From: an uncultured Eubacteriales bacterium
GTDB lineage: Bacteria; Bacillota; Clostridia; Oscillospirales; Oscillospiraceae
Length of the DNA stretch: 42,328 nucleotides
Direction of reading: 5' to 3'
Assembly: GCA_900546915.1 (NCBI GenBank)
Contig: UREY01000019.1
Coordinates: forward strand, 1-42,328
Position 1 is the first letter of the stretch. Each line of letters starts with the position of its first letter. The position numbers and the translations under genes were made by a program. The notes beneath the pieces were generated by a model that did no database searches, had not been told where the DNA came from, and worked only from the letters and a program-made list of their open reading frames with translations. Shown here one piece after another: positions 8,394 through 17,935 of the stretch.

Positions 8394-8968
8394 GAGGCGG
8401 TTTCCGGCTCCGGAGGAGCCGCCTCCTCCAGAGTCAGCTGCTCCTGCGTTCCCAAATCCGCCAGCTCCAGTTCCGGCATGTCCTGCAAGCCGGACAGGCC
8501 GAAGGTCCGCAGGAAGTCCGGCGTCGTCCGATATTGATTGGGCCGTCCCGGCACATTCAAGCGTCCGCACTCTTCAATCAGCTTCTTATTGAGCAAGGCG
8601 GTGATCGAGTAGGAGCTGTCCACGCCCCGGATCTGCTCCACCATGGCTTTGGTTGCAGGTTGATAATACGCAATAACGCTCAGTGTTTCCAGCTGAGAGG
8701 CAGAGAGCTTGGGAGGCTTTCGGGTCTCCAGGGCACGGGCCACCAGGTCCGCCATCTCCCCGGCCGAGCACATCTGATAAGCCCCATCCAGCCGTACCAC
8801 CCGAATTCCCCGCCGTTGAAAGGCCAATTGATCGGCCAGCCGGTCGACTGCCTCCTGCACCTCGCCGGGTTCACAGCCCAGAGCCTGACTCAGGCGCTTC
8901 AGCTCCACCGGCTCTCCGGCAGCAAATAAAATCGCCTCCACCGCACGTTCCAATTCCTCCGGCTCCAT
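8390..8968 (-). CDS. scpB: Segregation and condensation protein B
   Basis: A 192-residue winged-helix protein, a non-SMC subunit of the Smc-ScpA-ScpB condensin that compacts and segregates the chromosome. The N terminus EELERAVEAILFAAGEPV and the segment SVIAYYQPATKAMVEQIRG are typical. The C-terminal 25 residues are acidic. Its start codon shares one base with the scpA stop (TGATG), so translation is coupled, as expected for two subunits of one complex. Confidence 0.93.
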   Translation of the reverse strand: MEPEELERAVEAILFAAGEPVELKRLSQALGCEPGEVQEAVDRLADQLAFQRRGIRVVRLDGAYQMCSAGEMADLVARALETRKPPKLSASQLETLSVIAYYQPATKAMVEQIRGVDSSYSITALLNKKLIEECGRLNVPGRPNQYRTTPDFLRTFGLSGLQDMPELELADLGTQEQLTLEEAAPPEPETAS

Positions 8969-9771
8969 CAGTCATCCGTCTCCTTCCCTATGGCTTCTTC
9001 CGGTGTCCGAATCAGCTTCAACTCCGGGTTGTCACCTGTACCGTCATCCGTCAGCCAGACCGAGCTGGTCCGGCACAATTCCAGCACCGCCAGAAATGTC
9101 GCCACGATTTCCGACCGGCTGCGGCTGTCTTGAAACAGCTGCCGCAAACGCATGACCCCATGAAGCACCAGACGCCGGATGACCTCCTTGGCCTTTCTGG
9201 TCACAGGGAAAGGCTCTTTCCCGACGATGCCTTGAAAGCTGGTAACCGGCGGCGGCAACCGGCGGCGGCGGCGCTCTGCCACAGCAGCCAACGCACGGAG
9301 CAAATCCGCCGGCTCATGCCGGTACTGATACGTCGTACTCTTGGGCAGAGGCTCCGGGCCCTTGGTGAACAGAGCGCGGCCGATTTCGTTTCGGGCCTCC
9401 AGAAACTGAACTGCCTGCCGGATCTGTTCCAAAGTTTCTTTCCGCTGGCGCTCCACCAAAGATTGCCGCAGAAGCTCCATTTCACTCTCCGCCTCCGCCT
9501 GTTCACTGGCAGAGAGGAGCATCTTGGTTTTAATGAGCATCAGATGCGACGCCATGGTAATAAACTCACTGGCAATTTCTATATCCAGCCGTTTCATTTC
9601 GTCCAGATATGCCAGATACTGCTCCAAAATCGCCGTGATGCTCACATCTTCAATTTCAATTTTATTTTTGCTCAATAGCAAAAGAATGACATCCAGCGGG
9701 CCGTTAAAGTCCTCCATCTCCTCCGTGCGGGTGCGGACAATTCCCTCCAGATGGTAATTGGGTTCGTTCAT
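8968..9771 (-). CDS. scpA: Segregation and condensation protein A (kleisin)
   Basis: A 267-residue kleisin that links the Smc heads. The conserved N-terminal segment DFNGPLDVILLLLSKNKIEI and the following EFITMASHLMLIKTKMLLS are clear, then a charged coiled middle, and the C-terminal winged helix with EIVATFLAVLELCR. It stands 9 nt downstream of the M50 protease gene and overlaps scpB by one base. Confidence 0.94.
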   Translation of the reverse strand: MNEPNYHLEGIVRTRTEEMEDFNGPLDVILLLLSKNKIEIEDVSITAILEQYLAYLDEMKRLDIEIASEFITMASHLMLIKTKMLLSASEQAEAESEMELLRQSLVERQRKETLEQIRQAVQFLEARNEIGRALFTKGPEPLPKSTTYQYRHEPADLLRALAAVAERRRRRLPPPVTSFQGIVGKEPFPVTRKAKEVIRRLVLHGVMRLRQLFQDSRSRSEIVATFLAVLELCRTSSVWLTDDGTGDNPELKLIRTPEEAIGKETDD

Positions 9772-9780
9772 TCCAAACTC

Positions 9781-10476
9781 CTACGCGGATACGCGTATCA
9801 ACAGGTCAAAGGGCCAGCGGCAGACCGGCCAGAGCAAATCCAGCAGTCCTTCCCGCAGAAATACCAGAGGTCCGTCCAGCACGCCGAACCACAGCAAAAA
9901 AAGCAACACGAGAAATCCAAACCGCTCATATTGGAGCAGCTTGCCATACATCGGCCGGGGCAGAAAGGAAAACAGCACTTTGGAGCCGTCCAACGGCGGA
10001 ATGGGAAAGAGATTAAAAACCGCCAGGCCCGCGCTGAGGACTGCCGTATACTGAAAAAACTGATCCACATACAGCAGCCACTGCGGCCGGTCCCAACGAA
10101 GATACACGCCTATGGTCGTGCTGTGCAGCAGCAACGCCAAAGCGGTAATTAGTACATTGGCCACCGGGCCAGCCAGCGCCGTGATCGCCGTATCCCGACG
10201 GAAGTGTTTAAAATTGCCGGGATTGATGGGAACCGCCCTCGCCCAGCCGAACCGGGCCACCGCCATCACCAGGAGTCCCACAGGATCAATATGACGGATG
10301 GGATTCAACGTCAAACGGCCGGCATTTTTAGCCGTGGGATCTCCCAGCCGGTAAGCGGCATAGCCATGGCTCACCTCATGCAAGGTGATACAAACCAAGG
10401 CCGCCGCTATGGTAATCAACAGCTCCAACAACTTTTCAAAATTCAGCTGGTTCAGCCAGTTCTGAAAGGCGCTCAT
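9781..10476 (-). CDS. Site-2 protease family (M50) membrane protease
   Basis: A 231-residue polytopic membrane protein with the zinc motif HEVSH near residue 33 in a membrane helix and the third-ligand motif NLFPIPPLDGSKVL near 165-178. About five to six hydrophobic segments are visible. Short members like this one (no PDZ domain) are common next to scpAB in Firmicutes; their substrates are unknown. It is the first gene of the long minus-strand operon and is preceded by a strong promoter (10537-10565). Confidence 0.9.
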   Translation of the reverse strand: MSAFQNWLNQLNFEKLLELLITIAAALVCITLHEVSHGYAAYRLGDPTAKNAGRLTLNPIRHIDPVGLLVMAVARFGWARAVPINPGNFKHFRRDTAITALAGPVANVLITALALLLHSTTIGVYLRWDRPQWLLYVDQFFQYTAVLSAGLAVFNLFPIPPLDGSKVLFSFLPRPMYGKLLQYERFGFLVLLFLLWFGVLDGPLVFLREGLLDLLWPVCRWPFDLLIRVSA

Positions 10477-10536
10477 ATCATTCCTCTTTTCTGCAGAAAT
10501 GGCCGGGATTACAAGCCAGCAGCGTATTCAGAGGAA

Positions 10537-10565
10537 ATTATACCACTCTTTCTATCTTTCTGCAA
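10537..10565 (-). promoter_or_regulatory. Sigma-A-type promoter of the M50 protease-scpAB operon
   Basis: On the minus strand: -35 TTGCAG (10560-10565), 17-bp spacer, -10 TATAAT (10537-10542) preceded by TGG, an extended -10. The ATG is about 60 nt downstream of the -10. Confidence 0.75.
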
Positions 10566-10655
10566 GAAAAATTCCGCATTTTCCCACATTGGATGCAGAT
10601 ATAGACATTCTGGACGGCTGCGGCGCCGGATATACCTCTTCCGAACCCGGCAGCA

Positions 10656-10691
10656 TAAAAAGATGCGCTCCGGAAGTCGTTTCCGGGGCGC
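10656..10691 (-). terminator. Intrinsic terminator of the tig-clpPX-lon-engB block
   Basis: 10665-10675 pairs with 10681-10691 (11 bp, one mismatch near the base, GC-rich) around a 5-nt loop, and the minus-strand RNA continues with AUCUUUUUAUG. It begins 10 nt after the engB stop and separates this block from the promoter of the next one. Confidence 0.85.
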
Positions 10692-10700
10692 ACCCTGCCG

Positions 10701-11285
10701 TCATTCCTGGACTACAGATAACATATGACGCAAAAGCGTCTCCCGCCCGTCCCCCTTTTCAGCAGAGAAAGGAATCACAGGGCAGTCGGCGGGAAGCTTC
10801 AAATCCTGACGAATCTGTGTCAGATTCGGTTCAATTTCGGTCTTCTTCACCTTGTCCAATTTGTTCGCCACCACCACAAAGGGACAGCCCGAGGCCAAAA
10901 ACCAGTCCGCCATGGTGCAGTCGTTTCGAGTCGGGTTATGGCGGGCATCTACCAGGAGAACGCCCAAATGCAACGGCATTTGCGCAAAATACGCCTCCAT
11001 CAGCTTGCTCCAGCGTTCCTTTTCCTCGCGGGACACCTTGGCATAGCCATAGCCGGGCAGGTCGACCAAATAGACCCTTCCATCCACCAGAAAATAGTTG
11101 ACATGCACGGTTTTTCCCGGCGCCTCGCCCACTCGAGCAAAGTTTTTTCGCTGTAATAGTCGATTAATCACAGAGGATTTTCCTACGTTGGACTTCCCGG
11201 CAAAGGCAATTTGCGGCAAGCCGTCTTGGATGAAATCCGAGGACTTGGCAACGGAGCGAATAAATTCTACTTTGTGCAGATTCAT
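10701..11285 (-). CDS. engB: Ribosome biogenesis GTPase YsxC/EngB
   Basis: A 194-residue TrmE-Era-EngA-like GTPase for late 50S assembly. G1 is GKSNVGKS (30-37), G3 DLPGYGYAKV, G4 NKLDK, and IPFSAEKGDG is the G5 region. It follows lon by 9 nt and is the last gene of the block, a conserved lon-engB pairing in Firmicutes. Confidence 0.95.
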   Translation of the reverse strand: MNLHKVEFIRSVAKSSDFIQDGLPQIAFAGKSNVGKSSVINRLLQRKNFARVGEAPGKTVHVNYFLVDGRVYLVDLPGYGYAKVSREEKERWSKLMEAYFAQMPLHLGVLLVDARHNPTRNDCTMADWFLASGCPFVVVANKLDKVKKTEIEPNLTQIRQDLKLPADCPVIPFSAEKGDGRETLLRHMLSVVQE

Positions 11286-11294
11286 ATATCTCTC

Positions 11295-13712
11295 CTACTG
11301 GCGAATAGCAGGCTTGCGCCCGGATTTCTTTCCCTCCACGGCAATGGGTGTGAGGTCCTCCCGTTTGAGGCGATCTCGAATCGGCTTTTCCAGCAACAGC
11401 GCCGCTTCCAAAACCGTGTCCACATGCTCCGCCGTGATAAAGTTCAAGGACTTTCTCACCGTCTGGTCAATTTCCTCCAAATCCCGCAGATTGGCTTGGG
11501 GAATGATCACCGTCTGGATGCCATGGCGCAGGGCCGCCATGGTCTTCTCCTTCAGTCCGCCAATGGGGAGCACCCTGCCTCGGATGGAAATCTCCCCGGT
11601 CATGGCAATATCCCGCCGCACCGGCGTCCCGGTCAGGGCAGAAACCATCGCGGTACACACGGTAACACCCGCCGACGGGCCGTCCTTGGGAACCGCTCCT
11701 TCCGGAAAATGCACATGAATATCCCGGGTTTTATAGAAATCGACCGGAATCCCCAGGACCTCCGCCCGGGAACGGATATAACTGAGGGCAGCATGGGCGG
11801 ACTCTTTCATTACATCGCCCAGGTTGCCGGTCAACTCCAGCTTCCCGGAGCCCTCCATCACATTGACCTCCACTTCCAAGGTCTCTCCGCCCACGGCAGT
11901 CCAAGCCAAGCCGGTAACCAAACCCACCGGATCCGTCGGCGGAAGCTGATCCGCCGGGAACTTGCGAACGCCTAGAAATTCCTCCAAATTGCTTCCGGAT
12001 ACCGTAATCCGTTTGGGCGCGTCCTCCCCCACCAGGCGCATATCCACCTTCCGGCACAGCGCTCCCAGCCGGCGTTCCAAATTCCGGACGCCGGATTCCC
12101 GGGTGTAGCAGGTGATGATCTCCCGAACGGCATCATCGGTCAGACGCAGCTGGGCTCGCTTCAGGCCGTGCTTCTTCATCTGCTTGGGCAGCAAATGATC
12201 CTTGGCAATCATCAGCTTCTCCTCATCGGTATAGGAGCCCAACTCAATGACCTCCATGCGGTCCAGTAAGGGCCGGGGGATGGTATCGGTGGTATTGGCC
12301 GTGGTGATAAACATACATTCGCTCAGGTCAAAGGGGACCTCAACATAATGGTCGCGATACGTGCCGTTCTGCTCTGCATCCAGCACCTCCAACAGCGCAG
12401 AAGACGGATCCCCCCGGTAATCGGCCCCCATTTTGTCTACCTCATCCAGAAGCAGCAGCGCATTTCGAGAGCCGGCCTGGGACAAAGCCGTCATGATGCG
12501 GCCCGGCATAGCGCCCACATAGGTCTTCCGGTGACCCCGGATCTCCGCCTCATCGTGAACGCCGCCCAAGGAAATCCGGGCCATCTTCCGATTTAAGCAG
12601 CGCGCAATGGAATAGGCGATGGAGGTCTTACCTACGCCCGGGGGACCAACCAGACAAATGATCTGTCCCGGCAGCTCCGGCGCCATCTGCTTCACCGCCA
12701 AAATCTCCAAAATCCGTTCTTTGACCTTCTCCAGGCCAAAATGGTCCTCATCCAGGATCTTTCTGGCAGCCTGGATATCCACCCGCTCCCGGGTCCGTTT
12801 ATTCCAGGGCAGCTCCAGGATGGTGTCCAGGTAACTGCGCAGCACAGCTCCCTCAGAGGAGCCGAAGGGCTGCTTCGCCATACGGCTCACGTCCTTCAGA
12901 AGCTTCTCTTCCACATCCTGCTCCAGATGCAGGGCCTGAATCTTGGCCCGGTACGCCGCCGCGTCTTCTTCCTCGTCGTCTTCGCCCAACTCATTGCGAA
13001 TGACCTTCAGCTGCTCCCGCAAGTAATAGTCCCGCTGGCCTTTGTCAATTTGCTCGCGGGTCTTGTCCTGCATTTCAGACTCCAGCTTCAAAACCTCCAG
13101 CTCGTGACGCAGCAGGCGCACCGCTGCGTCCAAGCGACGCACCGGGTTCAGCTGCGCCAACAGCTTGGCCTTATCCTGGTAGCCGAAGGTGGCGTGCTGG
13201 CCGATGGTATCGGCAATGAAGCCCGGCTCATGCACAGCCAAAAGGCGGAGCTGCAGCTCTTGGGCAGGCTTTTGAAGGAGCTCCAAAAATTCATCAAAGA
13301 GCATCACCGCTTCCCGCATCAGAGCCTCTGCTCTGGGCGCTCCGGCATCGCTGTTCTGTTCCGGCACGGATTCCACCCGGCCGGACAAACAGGGCTCGGT
13401 CTGAAGCAACTGGCCAATACAGGCCCGGTACTCCCCTTCCACCAGGACCCGAACCAGGTCCCCCTGGGTACGCAGCACCTGCTTGATCTTTGCCACCGTG
13501 CCGATGCGGTAAAGATGCTTTTCCGTGGGCTCGTCGTCTAGGATATTTTTTTGCGTCACCAGGAAAATCCTTTGATCTCCCTTCATCGCCAATTCCAGCG
13601 CCTTCACAGATTTTTCCCGGCCCACATCAAAATGAAGCATCTGTTTGGGAAATACCGTCAAGCCCCGCAGGGCTAAAATGGGCATTTGTTCCGAAATCAA
13701 AATTTCACTCAT
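11295..13712 (-). CDS. lon: ATP-dependent protease Lon (LonA)
   Basis: An 805-residue cytosolic AAA+ protease. The N-terminal substrate-binding domain spans about 1-210, a coiled-coil region follows, Walker A GPPGVGKT is at 356-363 and Walker B LLLLDEVDKM near 419-428. The protease dyad is Ser680 in PKDGPSAG and Lys723 in GGLKEK. Start at 13712 (MSEILISEQM) because AAGGAG lies 8-9 nt upstream; an upstream in-frame ATG has no such site. The 150 bp before it hold no gene; I see no CIRCE or CtsR box there. Confidence 0.96.
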   Translation of the reverse strand: MSEILISEQMPILALRGLTVFPKQMLHFDVGREKSVKALELAMKGDQRIFLVTQKNILDDEPTEKHLYRIGTVAKIKQVLRTQGDLVRVLVEGEYRACIGQLLQTEPCLSGRVESVPEQNSDAGAPRAEALMREAVMLFDEFLELLQKPAQELQLRLLAVHEPGFIADTIGQHATFGYQDKAKLLAQLNPVRRLDAAVRLLRHELEVLKLESEMQDKTREQIDKGQRDYYLREQLKVIRNELGEDDEEEDAAAYRAKIQALHLEQDVEEKLLKDVSRMAKQPFGSSEGAVLRSYLDTILELPWNKRTRERVDIQAARKILDEDHFGLEKVKERILEILAVKQMAPELPGQIICLVGPPGVGKTSIAYSIARCLNRKMARISLGGVHDEAEIRGHRKTYVGAMPGRIMTALSQAGSRNALLLLDEVDKMGADYRGDPSSALLEVLDAEQNGTYRDHYVEVPFDLSECMFITTANTTDTIPRPLLDRMEVIELGSYTDEEKLMIAKDHLLPKQMKKHGLKRAQLRLTDDAVREIITCYTRESGVRNLERRLGALCRKVDMRLVGEDAPKRITVSGSNLEEFLGVRKFPADQLPPTDPVGLVTGLAWTAVGGETLEVEVNVMEGSGKLELTGNLGDVMKESAHAALSYIRSRAEVLGIPVDFYKTRDIHVHFPEGAVPKDGPSAGVTVCTAMVSALTGTPVRRDIAMTGEISIRGRVLPIGGLKEKTMAALRHGIQTVIIPQANLRDLEEIDQTVRKSLNFITAEHVDTVLEAALLLEKPIRDRLKREDLTPIAVEGKKSGRKPAIRQ

Positions 13713-13862
13713 AGTATCGTCTCCTTTCCGCACAGCCGCCGGGTACGGCGCCTGTGGAAATTAACACGCTGCCCCTGCAGAAAACAGCACAAAGGAGGCA
13801 GTTACCCTGCCCCCTTCCCGCATCTGTCGGCTTCCTCTCTGTGTAGGGCCAATTCCACCGGT

Positions 13863-15134
13863 TCAGGCGCCGGGCCGAACCCGGCTCTTTGCCCTGGGGT
13901 GATTTGCATCCCGGATAATCTGCGGCTGCCCCCCTTGGACACAGGATTCCGTTACGATCACCTTCTGAATAGACAAGTCGGAGGGAATTTCGTACATGAT
14001 CTGGGTCATGAGCTCTTCCATCACCGCCCGGAGTCCCCGGGCGCCGATCTGTCTGTCGATGGCCTTTTGTGCAATGGCAGCCAAAGCGTCGTCTTCCATC
14101 TCCAGCTCCACGTGGTCCAGCTCCAGCAGCTTCTGATACTGCCGGGTCAGGGCATTCTTGGGCTCTGTGAGGATCCGAATCAAGTCCTCCTTGGTCAGGC
14201 TGCGCAGAGCCGTAATCACCGGCAGCCGACCCACCAGCTCTGGAATAATGCCGAATTTCAAAAGGTCGTGCGGCTGCACCTGGGCCAGCAGCTTGCCCAC
14301 ATCCCGCTGTTTTTTACTCTGAACCGGAGCGTCAAAGCCAATGGCAGAGCGGTCCGTGCGGGATTCGATGATCTTATCCAGACCGTCGAAGGCGCCGCCG
14401 CAAATGAAGAGAATGTTGGAGGTATTGACCTGGATCATCTCCTGCTGGGGATGCTTCCGCCCTCCTTGAGGCGGCACGTTGGCCACCGTACCTTCTACAA
14501 TTTTCAGCAGCGCCTGCTGCACGCCTTCACCGGACACATCTCGGGTGATAGAAGTATTTTCGCTCTTTCGAGCGATTTTATCCATCTCGTCGATGTAAAT
14601 AATTCCGCGCTCCGCCAAATCAATGTCAAAATCCGCAGCCTGAAGAAGGCGCAGAAGAATATTCTCCACATCATCGCCCACATAACCCGCCTCCGTCAGG
14701 GTGGTGGCGTCGGCAATGGCGAAGGGGACATTGAGAATTTTGGCCAAGGTTTGGGCGAACAACGTCTTGCCGCAACCGGTCGGTCCGATCAGCAAAATAT
14801 TGCTCTTCTGCAGCTCCACATCCGAGTTGCCCCCAAAGTAAATCCGCTTATAGTGGTTGTAAACCGCCACCGACAGGGCAACCTTTGCCTCCTCCTGGCC
14901 CACAATGTAGCCATCCATAAAGGTTTTGATCTCCTTCGGCGTAGGCAGCGTCTCCGGAACCCGCAGTTTTCCCGCCTCCGGCTGGGGCGTGTACGCATCA
15001 TCCAAAAGGGAACTGCAAACCCGGACACAGTCGCTGCAAATATATACGCCGGGACCGGAAATCATCCGCTCCACCTGAGTCTCTCGCTTCCCGCAGAAGG
15101 AGCAGCGGACTCCCTGTTCATCGCGTCTTGCCAT
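13863..15134 (-). CDS. clpX: ClpX unfoldase of the ClpXP protease
   Basis: A 423-residue AAA+ unfoldase. The zinc-binding domain has cysteines at 11, 14, 33 and 36 (CSFC...CSDC). Walker A GPTGCGKT is at 117-124, Walker [12 protein letters not shown], and the ClpP-docking IGF loop (RSAIGFDAP) is present, so it should work with the ClpP encoded just upstream (17-nt gap). A longer gap (150 bp) separates it from lon. Confidence 0.97.
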   Translation of the reverse strand: MARRDEQGVRCSFCGKRETQVERMISGPGVYICSDCVRVCSSLLDDAYTPQPEAGKLRVPETLPTPKEIKTFMDGYIVGQEEAKVALSVAVYNHYKRIYFGGNSDVELQKSNILLIGPTGCGKTLFAQTLAKILNVPFAIADATTLTEAGYVGDDVENILLRLLQAADFDIDLAERGIIYIDEMDKIARKSENTSITRDVSGEGVQQALLKIVEGTVANVPPQGGRKHPQQEMIQVNTSNILFICGGAFDGLDKIIESRTDRSAIGFDAPVQSKKQRDVGKLLAQVQPHDLLKFGIIPELVGRLPVITALRSLTKEDLIRILTEPKNALTRQYQKLLELDHVELEMEDDALAAIAQKAIDRQIGARGLRAVMEELMTQIMYEIPSDLSIQKVIVTESCVQGGQPQIIRDANHPRAKSRVRPGA

Positions 15135-15151
15135 GCATATCCTCCGAAAAC

Positions 15152-15733
15152 TCAGCGGGTGGTGATGACCTTATCAATCAGGCCATATTCCAGCGCCTCC
15201 TGTGCAGACATAAAATTGTCCCGCTCACAGTCGGCTGTGACCGTCTCCACCGGTTTTCCAGTGCGGTCCGCCAGGATCTGGTTCATCCGCTTTTTAATCG
15301 TCTCCAGCCGCTTCAAATGTAGCGCCATATCGGTAATCTGGCCCTGGGTGCCTGCGGAGGGCTGGTGAATCATAATTTCCGCATTGGGCAGCGCCATGCG
15401 CTTGCCCTTGGCGCCGGCCGCCAGAAGGAACGCGCCCATGGAGGCAGCCATTCCCACACAGATGGTGGCCACATCGCACTTTACATACTGCATGGTATCG
15501 AAAATTGCCATTCCGGCCGTGACGCTGCCGCCCGGACTGTTGATGTAAAACTGAATATCCTTGTCGGGATCCTGAGACTCCAGGTACAGCAACTGCGCCA
15601 CAACCAAGCTTGCCGTGGTATCGTTGACCTCTTCGGACAGGAAAATAATACGGTCATTGAGCAGCCGGGAAAAAATATCATAACTCCGTTCACCCCGGCT
15701 GGTCTGCTCCACAACATACGGAACTAAACTCAT
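15152..15733 (-). CDS. clpP: ClpP protease subunit
   Basis: A 193-residue serine peptidase forming the tetradecameric ClpP barrel. The triad is Ser98 (GMAASMG), His123 (IHQPSAG) and Asp172 (CERDNF). The sequence after the catalytic histidine is QPSAGTQG rather than the common QPLGGAQG, a mild variation. The ATG at 15733 is chosen over a TTG six bases upstream because AAAGGAG lies 9 nt before the ATG but only 3 nt before the TTG. It lies between tig and clpX. Confidence 0.97.
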   Translation of the reverse strand: MSLVPYVVEQTSRGERSYDIFSRLLNDRIIFLSEEVNDTTASLVVAQLLYLESQDPDKDIQFYINSPGGSVTAGMAIFDTMQYVKCDVATICVGMAASMGAFLLAAGAKGKRMALPNAEIMIHQPSAGTQGQITDMALHLKRLETIKKRMNQILADRTGKPVETVTADCERDNFMSAQEALEYGLIDKVITTR

Positions 15734-15784
15734 GGTCAAAATCTCCTTTCAAAGCTGAGACATTCTAACCAGAAAACCGGAGAA

Positions 15785-17095
15785 TTATTCCTCCGTCTTG
15801 GTCTCTTCCTCAGGCTTAGGCGCCACAGGCACAGCCGCTTCCGCAATCAGCTTAACAGCCTTCCGGGTCAGCAAATCCTGTTTCAGGCTCTCCGCCTCCA
15901 CCAATCCCCGGACCTTTTCCAGCTCCATGTGGTAGGTATCTGCCAGGCTCTGGTATTCCGCCTCGACCTCCTCGTCGGTAACCTCCAGGTTCTCTACCTT
16001 CACGATTTCACCCAGAGTCACATCCACCTTCGCCTGCTTCTCCGCAGAGGGGCGAAGGGCTTTGCGCATGGTACTCAGGTCGCCGCCCATCATCTTGGCA
16101 TACTGCTCCATCGTCATACCGCTGCTCTGCAGCTGGTAAGCGAAATTGTTCATCTGGCGGTCCAGCTCTTCTTCCACAAGGGCTTCCGGAATGTCCGCCG
16201 TTGCGTTCTCCGCCGCCTTCTCCACCGCTGCCGACTCAAAAGCCCGCTCGATGGATTGCTTCCGCGACTCCAGCTGCTTGGCCCGGATGTCCGCCCGCAG
16301 CGCCTCCAGCGTGTCAAACTCCGACACGTCCTTGGCAAACTCGTCGTCCTTCTCCGGAATCCGCTCCACCGTGATGCCGTTCACCTTGATATGGAACGTA
16401 ACCGGCTTACCGGCCAGCTCTTTGGCATGGTAATCGGCCGGGAAGGTCACGTCAATGTCCTTCTCCTCTCCGGCGGACATGCCCACCACCTGCTCTTCAA
16501 AGCCGGGGATGAAGGAACCGGAGCCCAGAACCAGATCAAATTTCTCACCCTTGCCGCCCTCGAAGGCAACACCGTTGTCAAAGCCCTCAAAATCCAGATT
16601 CACCGTGTCGCCGTCGGCCGCCGGGCGCTCTACCGTCTCACGGCTGGCCACGTTTTTGGCCATCCGGTCCAGCTCCGCCTCGACTTCCTCATCGGTAACA
16701 GAGGGCTCCACTTTTTCCACTTCCAGGCCCCGATACTGGCCCAGAGTTACTTCCGGGTAGAGCTCCGTCTCCAACACAATCGTCACAGAACCGTCTTCCG
16801 CGATATCCATGCTGGTCAAGCTGGGACGGCCCACCGCCTTCAGCTCCTGCTCTACAACTGCAAACTGGTAGACCTGGGGGAAAATCTCTTCCAGACCATC
16901 TTCATAGAACACATGCGCGCCGTAAATGGATTCGATCAGTTTCCGGGGCGCCTTGCCCTTGCGGAAACCGGGCAGTTGAATGTCCTTCCGCGCCTTCAGG
17001 TAAGCCTGGTTGGCCCCGGAGTCCATGAGATCTCTTTCAATCTCTACGGTAATCTTGGCCTTGGAGCTTTCCTTCTCAATGTTCTTTACGTTCAT
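15785..17095 (-). CDS. tig: Trigger factor
   Basis: A 436-residue ribosome-associated chaperone and peptidyl-prolyl isomerase. The ribosome-binding signature GFRKGKAP is at 43-50; the FKBP-like domain (about 160-245) includes LDFEGFDNGVAFEGGKGEKF; the rest is the helical C-terminal arm with an acidic tail EEETKTEE. GGAGGA precedes the ATG. It heads the tig-clpP-clpX-lon-engB block; the 100-bp gap upstream should hold its promoter, but I see only a weak TATACC-like -10. Confidence 0.96.
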   Translation of the reverse strand: MNVKNIEKESSKAKITVEIERDLMDSGANQAYLKARKDIQLPGFRKGKAPRKLIESIYGAHVFYEDGLEEIFPQVYQFAVVEQELKAVGRPSLTSMDIAEDGSVTIVLETELYPEVTLGQYRGLEVEKVEPSVTDEEVEAELDRMAKNVASRETVERPAADGDTVNLDFEGFDNGVAFEGGKGEKFDLVLGSGSFIPGFEEQVVGMSAGEEKDIDVTFPADYHAKELAGKPVTFHIKVNGITVERIPEKDDEFAKDVSEFDTLEALRADIRAKQLESRKQSIERAFESAAVEKAAENATADIPEALVEEELDRQMNNFAYQLQSSGMTMEQYAKMMGGDLSTMRKALRPSAEKQAKVDVTLGEIVKVENLEVTDEEVEAEYQSLADTYHMELEKVRGLVEAESLKQDLLTRKAVKLIAEAAVPVAPKPEEETKTEE

Positions 17096-17197
17096 GTCGT
17101 TTTATCCTCCTATATTACAGGCTGTTCTGACAGCCATCCTGGTATACTCTTCTGTCCGGTTTTCGTCCGAAACGGCGCATTGCCACAGGTATCCGTC

Positions 17198-17935
17198 CTA
17201 TTTTAGCAAACGATTGGCAAATTGTCCACCATTTTCTTGCATTTCTTCCGAAATAATCTTAGCCGGCTGAAAGTTCAGATAATCCGCCGCAAGGAGGCGG
17301 AACTCGATGCCGTCCCAAAGGCCCTCTACGGCCAGCTGATGGCTGCTGCCGTGGAGGTGCCCGTAATAGCAGGCCCGCACCCCGTACCGGCGCATCAACT
17401 CCAAAATCTCAGAACACACATACCCCCGGTACCGGGGCGGATAGTGCAGAAAGCACAGCTTGGTCCGCTCCCCTGCCGCCTGCAGCGAAGCCTCCAGCCG
17501 GCAGAGCTCCCGGCGGAAAACCTTTTCATCGTGCTGTCCGCTGCGCTCCTCCTCATAAAACCAGCCCCGGGTGCCGCAGATGGCATACCCGTTGTAAAAG
17601 TAACAATTATTATTGAGTACATACAGGTTTTCAAACCCATTTTCCTCACAAAACCGGTAAAACTTCGCAGCAGTGGTCCACCAGTAATCGTGATTTCCCT
17701 TTAAGATAATCTTTTTCCCGGGAATCCGGGCAATCCAGGCAAAATCAGGCCGGGCCTGCGTCAGGTCCATTCCCCAGGTCAGGTCGCCCAAAAGCACCGT
17801 CGTATCCTCCGGCCCAATGCAGGACACGCCCCGGTTCAGCTTTTCCAAATAACCTTCCCAAACGCCGCCGAACACATCCATCGGCTTGGACACGCCTAAA
17901 GACAGATGCAAATCGCCAATCGCGTAAAGCGCCAT
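17198..17935 (-). CDS. Calcineurin-like metallophosphoesterase
   Basis: A 245-residue phosphoesterase with the metal-binding blocks GDLHLS (near 7), GDLTWGMD, GNHDYWW and YYGHLHG. Insertion of WGMDL after the second block and a YWW after the GNHD motif are typical of a clostridial subfamily of unknown substrate. Its ATG abuts the stop of the threonine synthase-like gene and a GGAGGGGGG site precedes it, so both are surely cotranscribed. Confidence 0.88.
   Translation of the reverse strand: MALYAIGDLHLSLGVSKPMDVFGGVWEGYLEKLNRGVSCIGPEDTTVLLGDLTWGMDLTQARPDFAWIARIPGKKIILKGNHDYWWTTAAKFYRFCEENGFENLYVLNNNCYFYNGYAICGTRGWFYEEERSGQHDEKVFRRELCRLEASLQAAGERTKLCFLHYPPRYRGYVCSEILELMRRYGVRACYYGHLHGSSHQLAVEGLWDGIEFRLLAADYLNFQPAKIISEEMQENGGQFANRLLK

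Noticed and set aside
13713..13862. Heat-shock operator (CIRCE or CtsR box) before lon
   Set aside because: Neither the TTAGCACTC inverted repeat nor a GGTCAAA heptad repeat is present.
13686..15368. A 560-codon open frame on the plus strand
   Set aside because: It runs antisense through clpX and into the clpP and lon ends; ClpX motifs are complete on the other strand.
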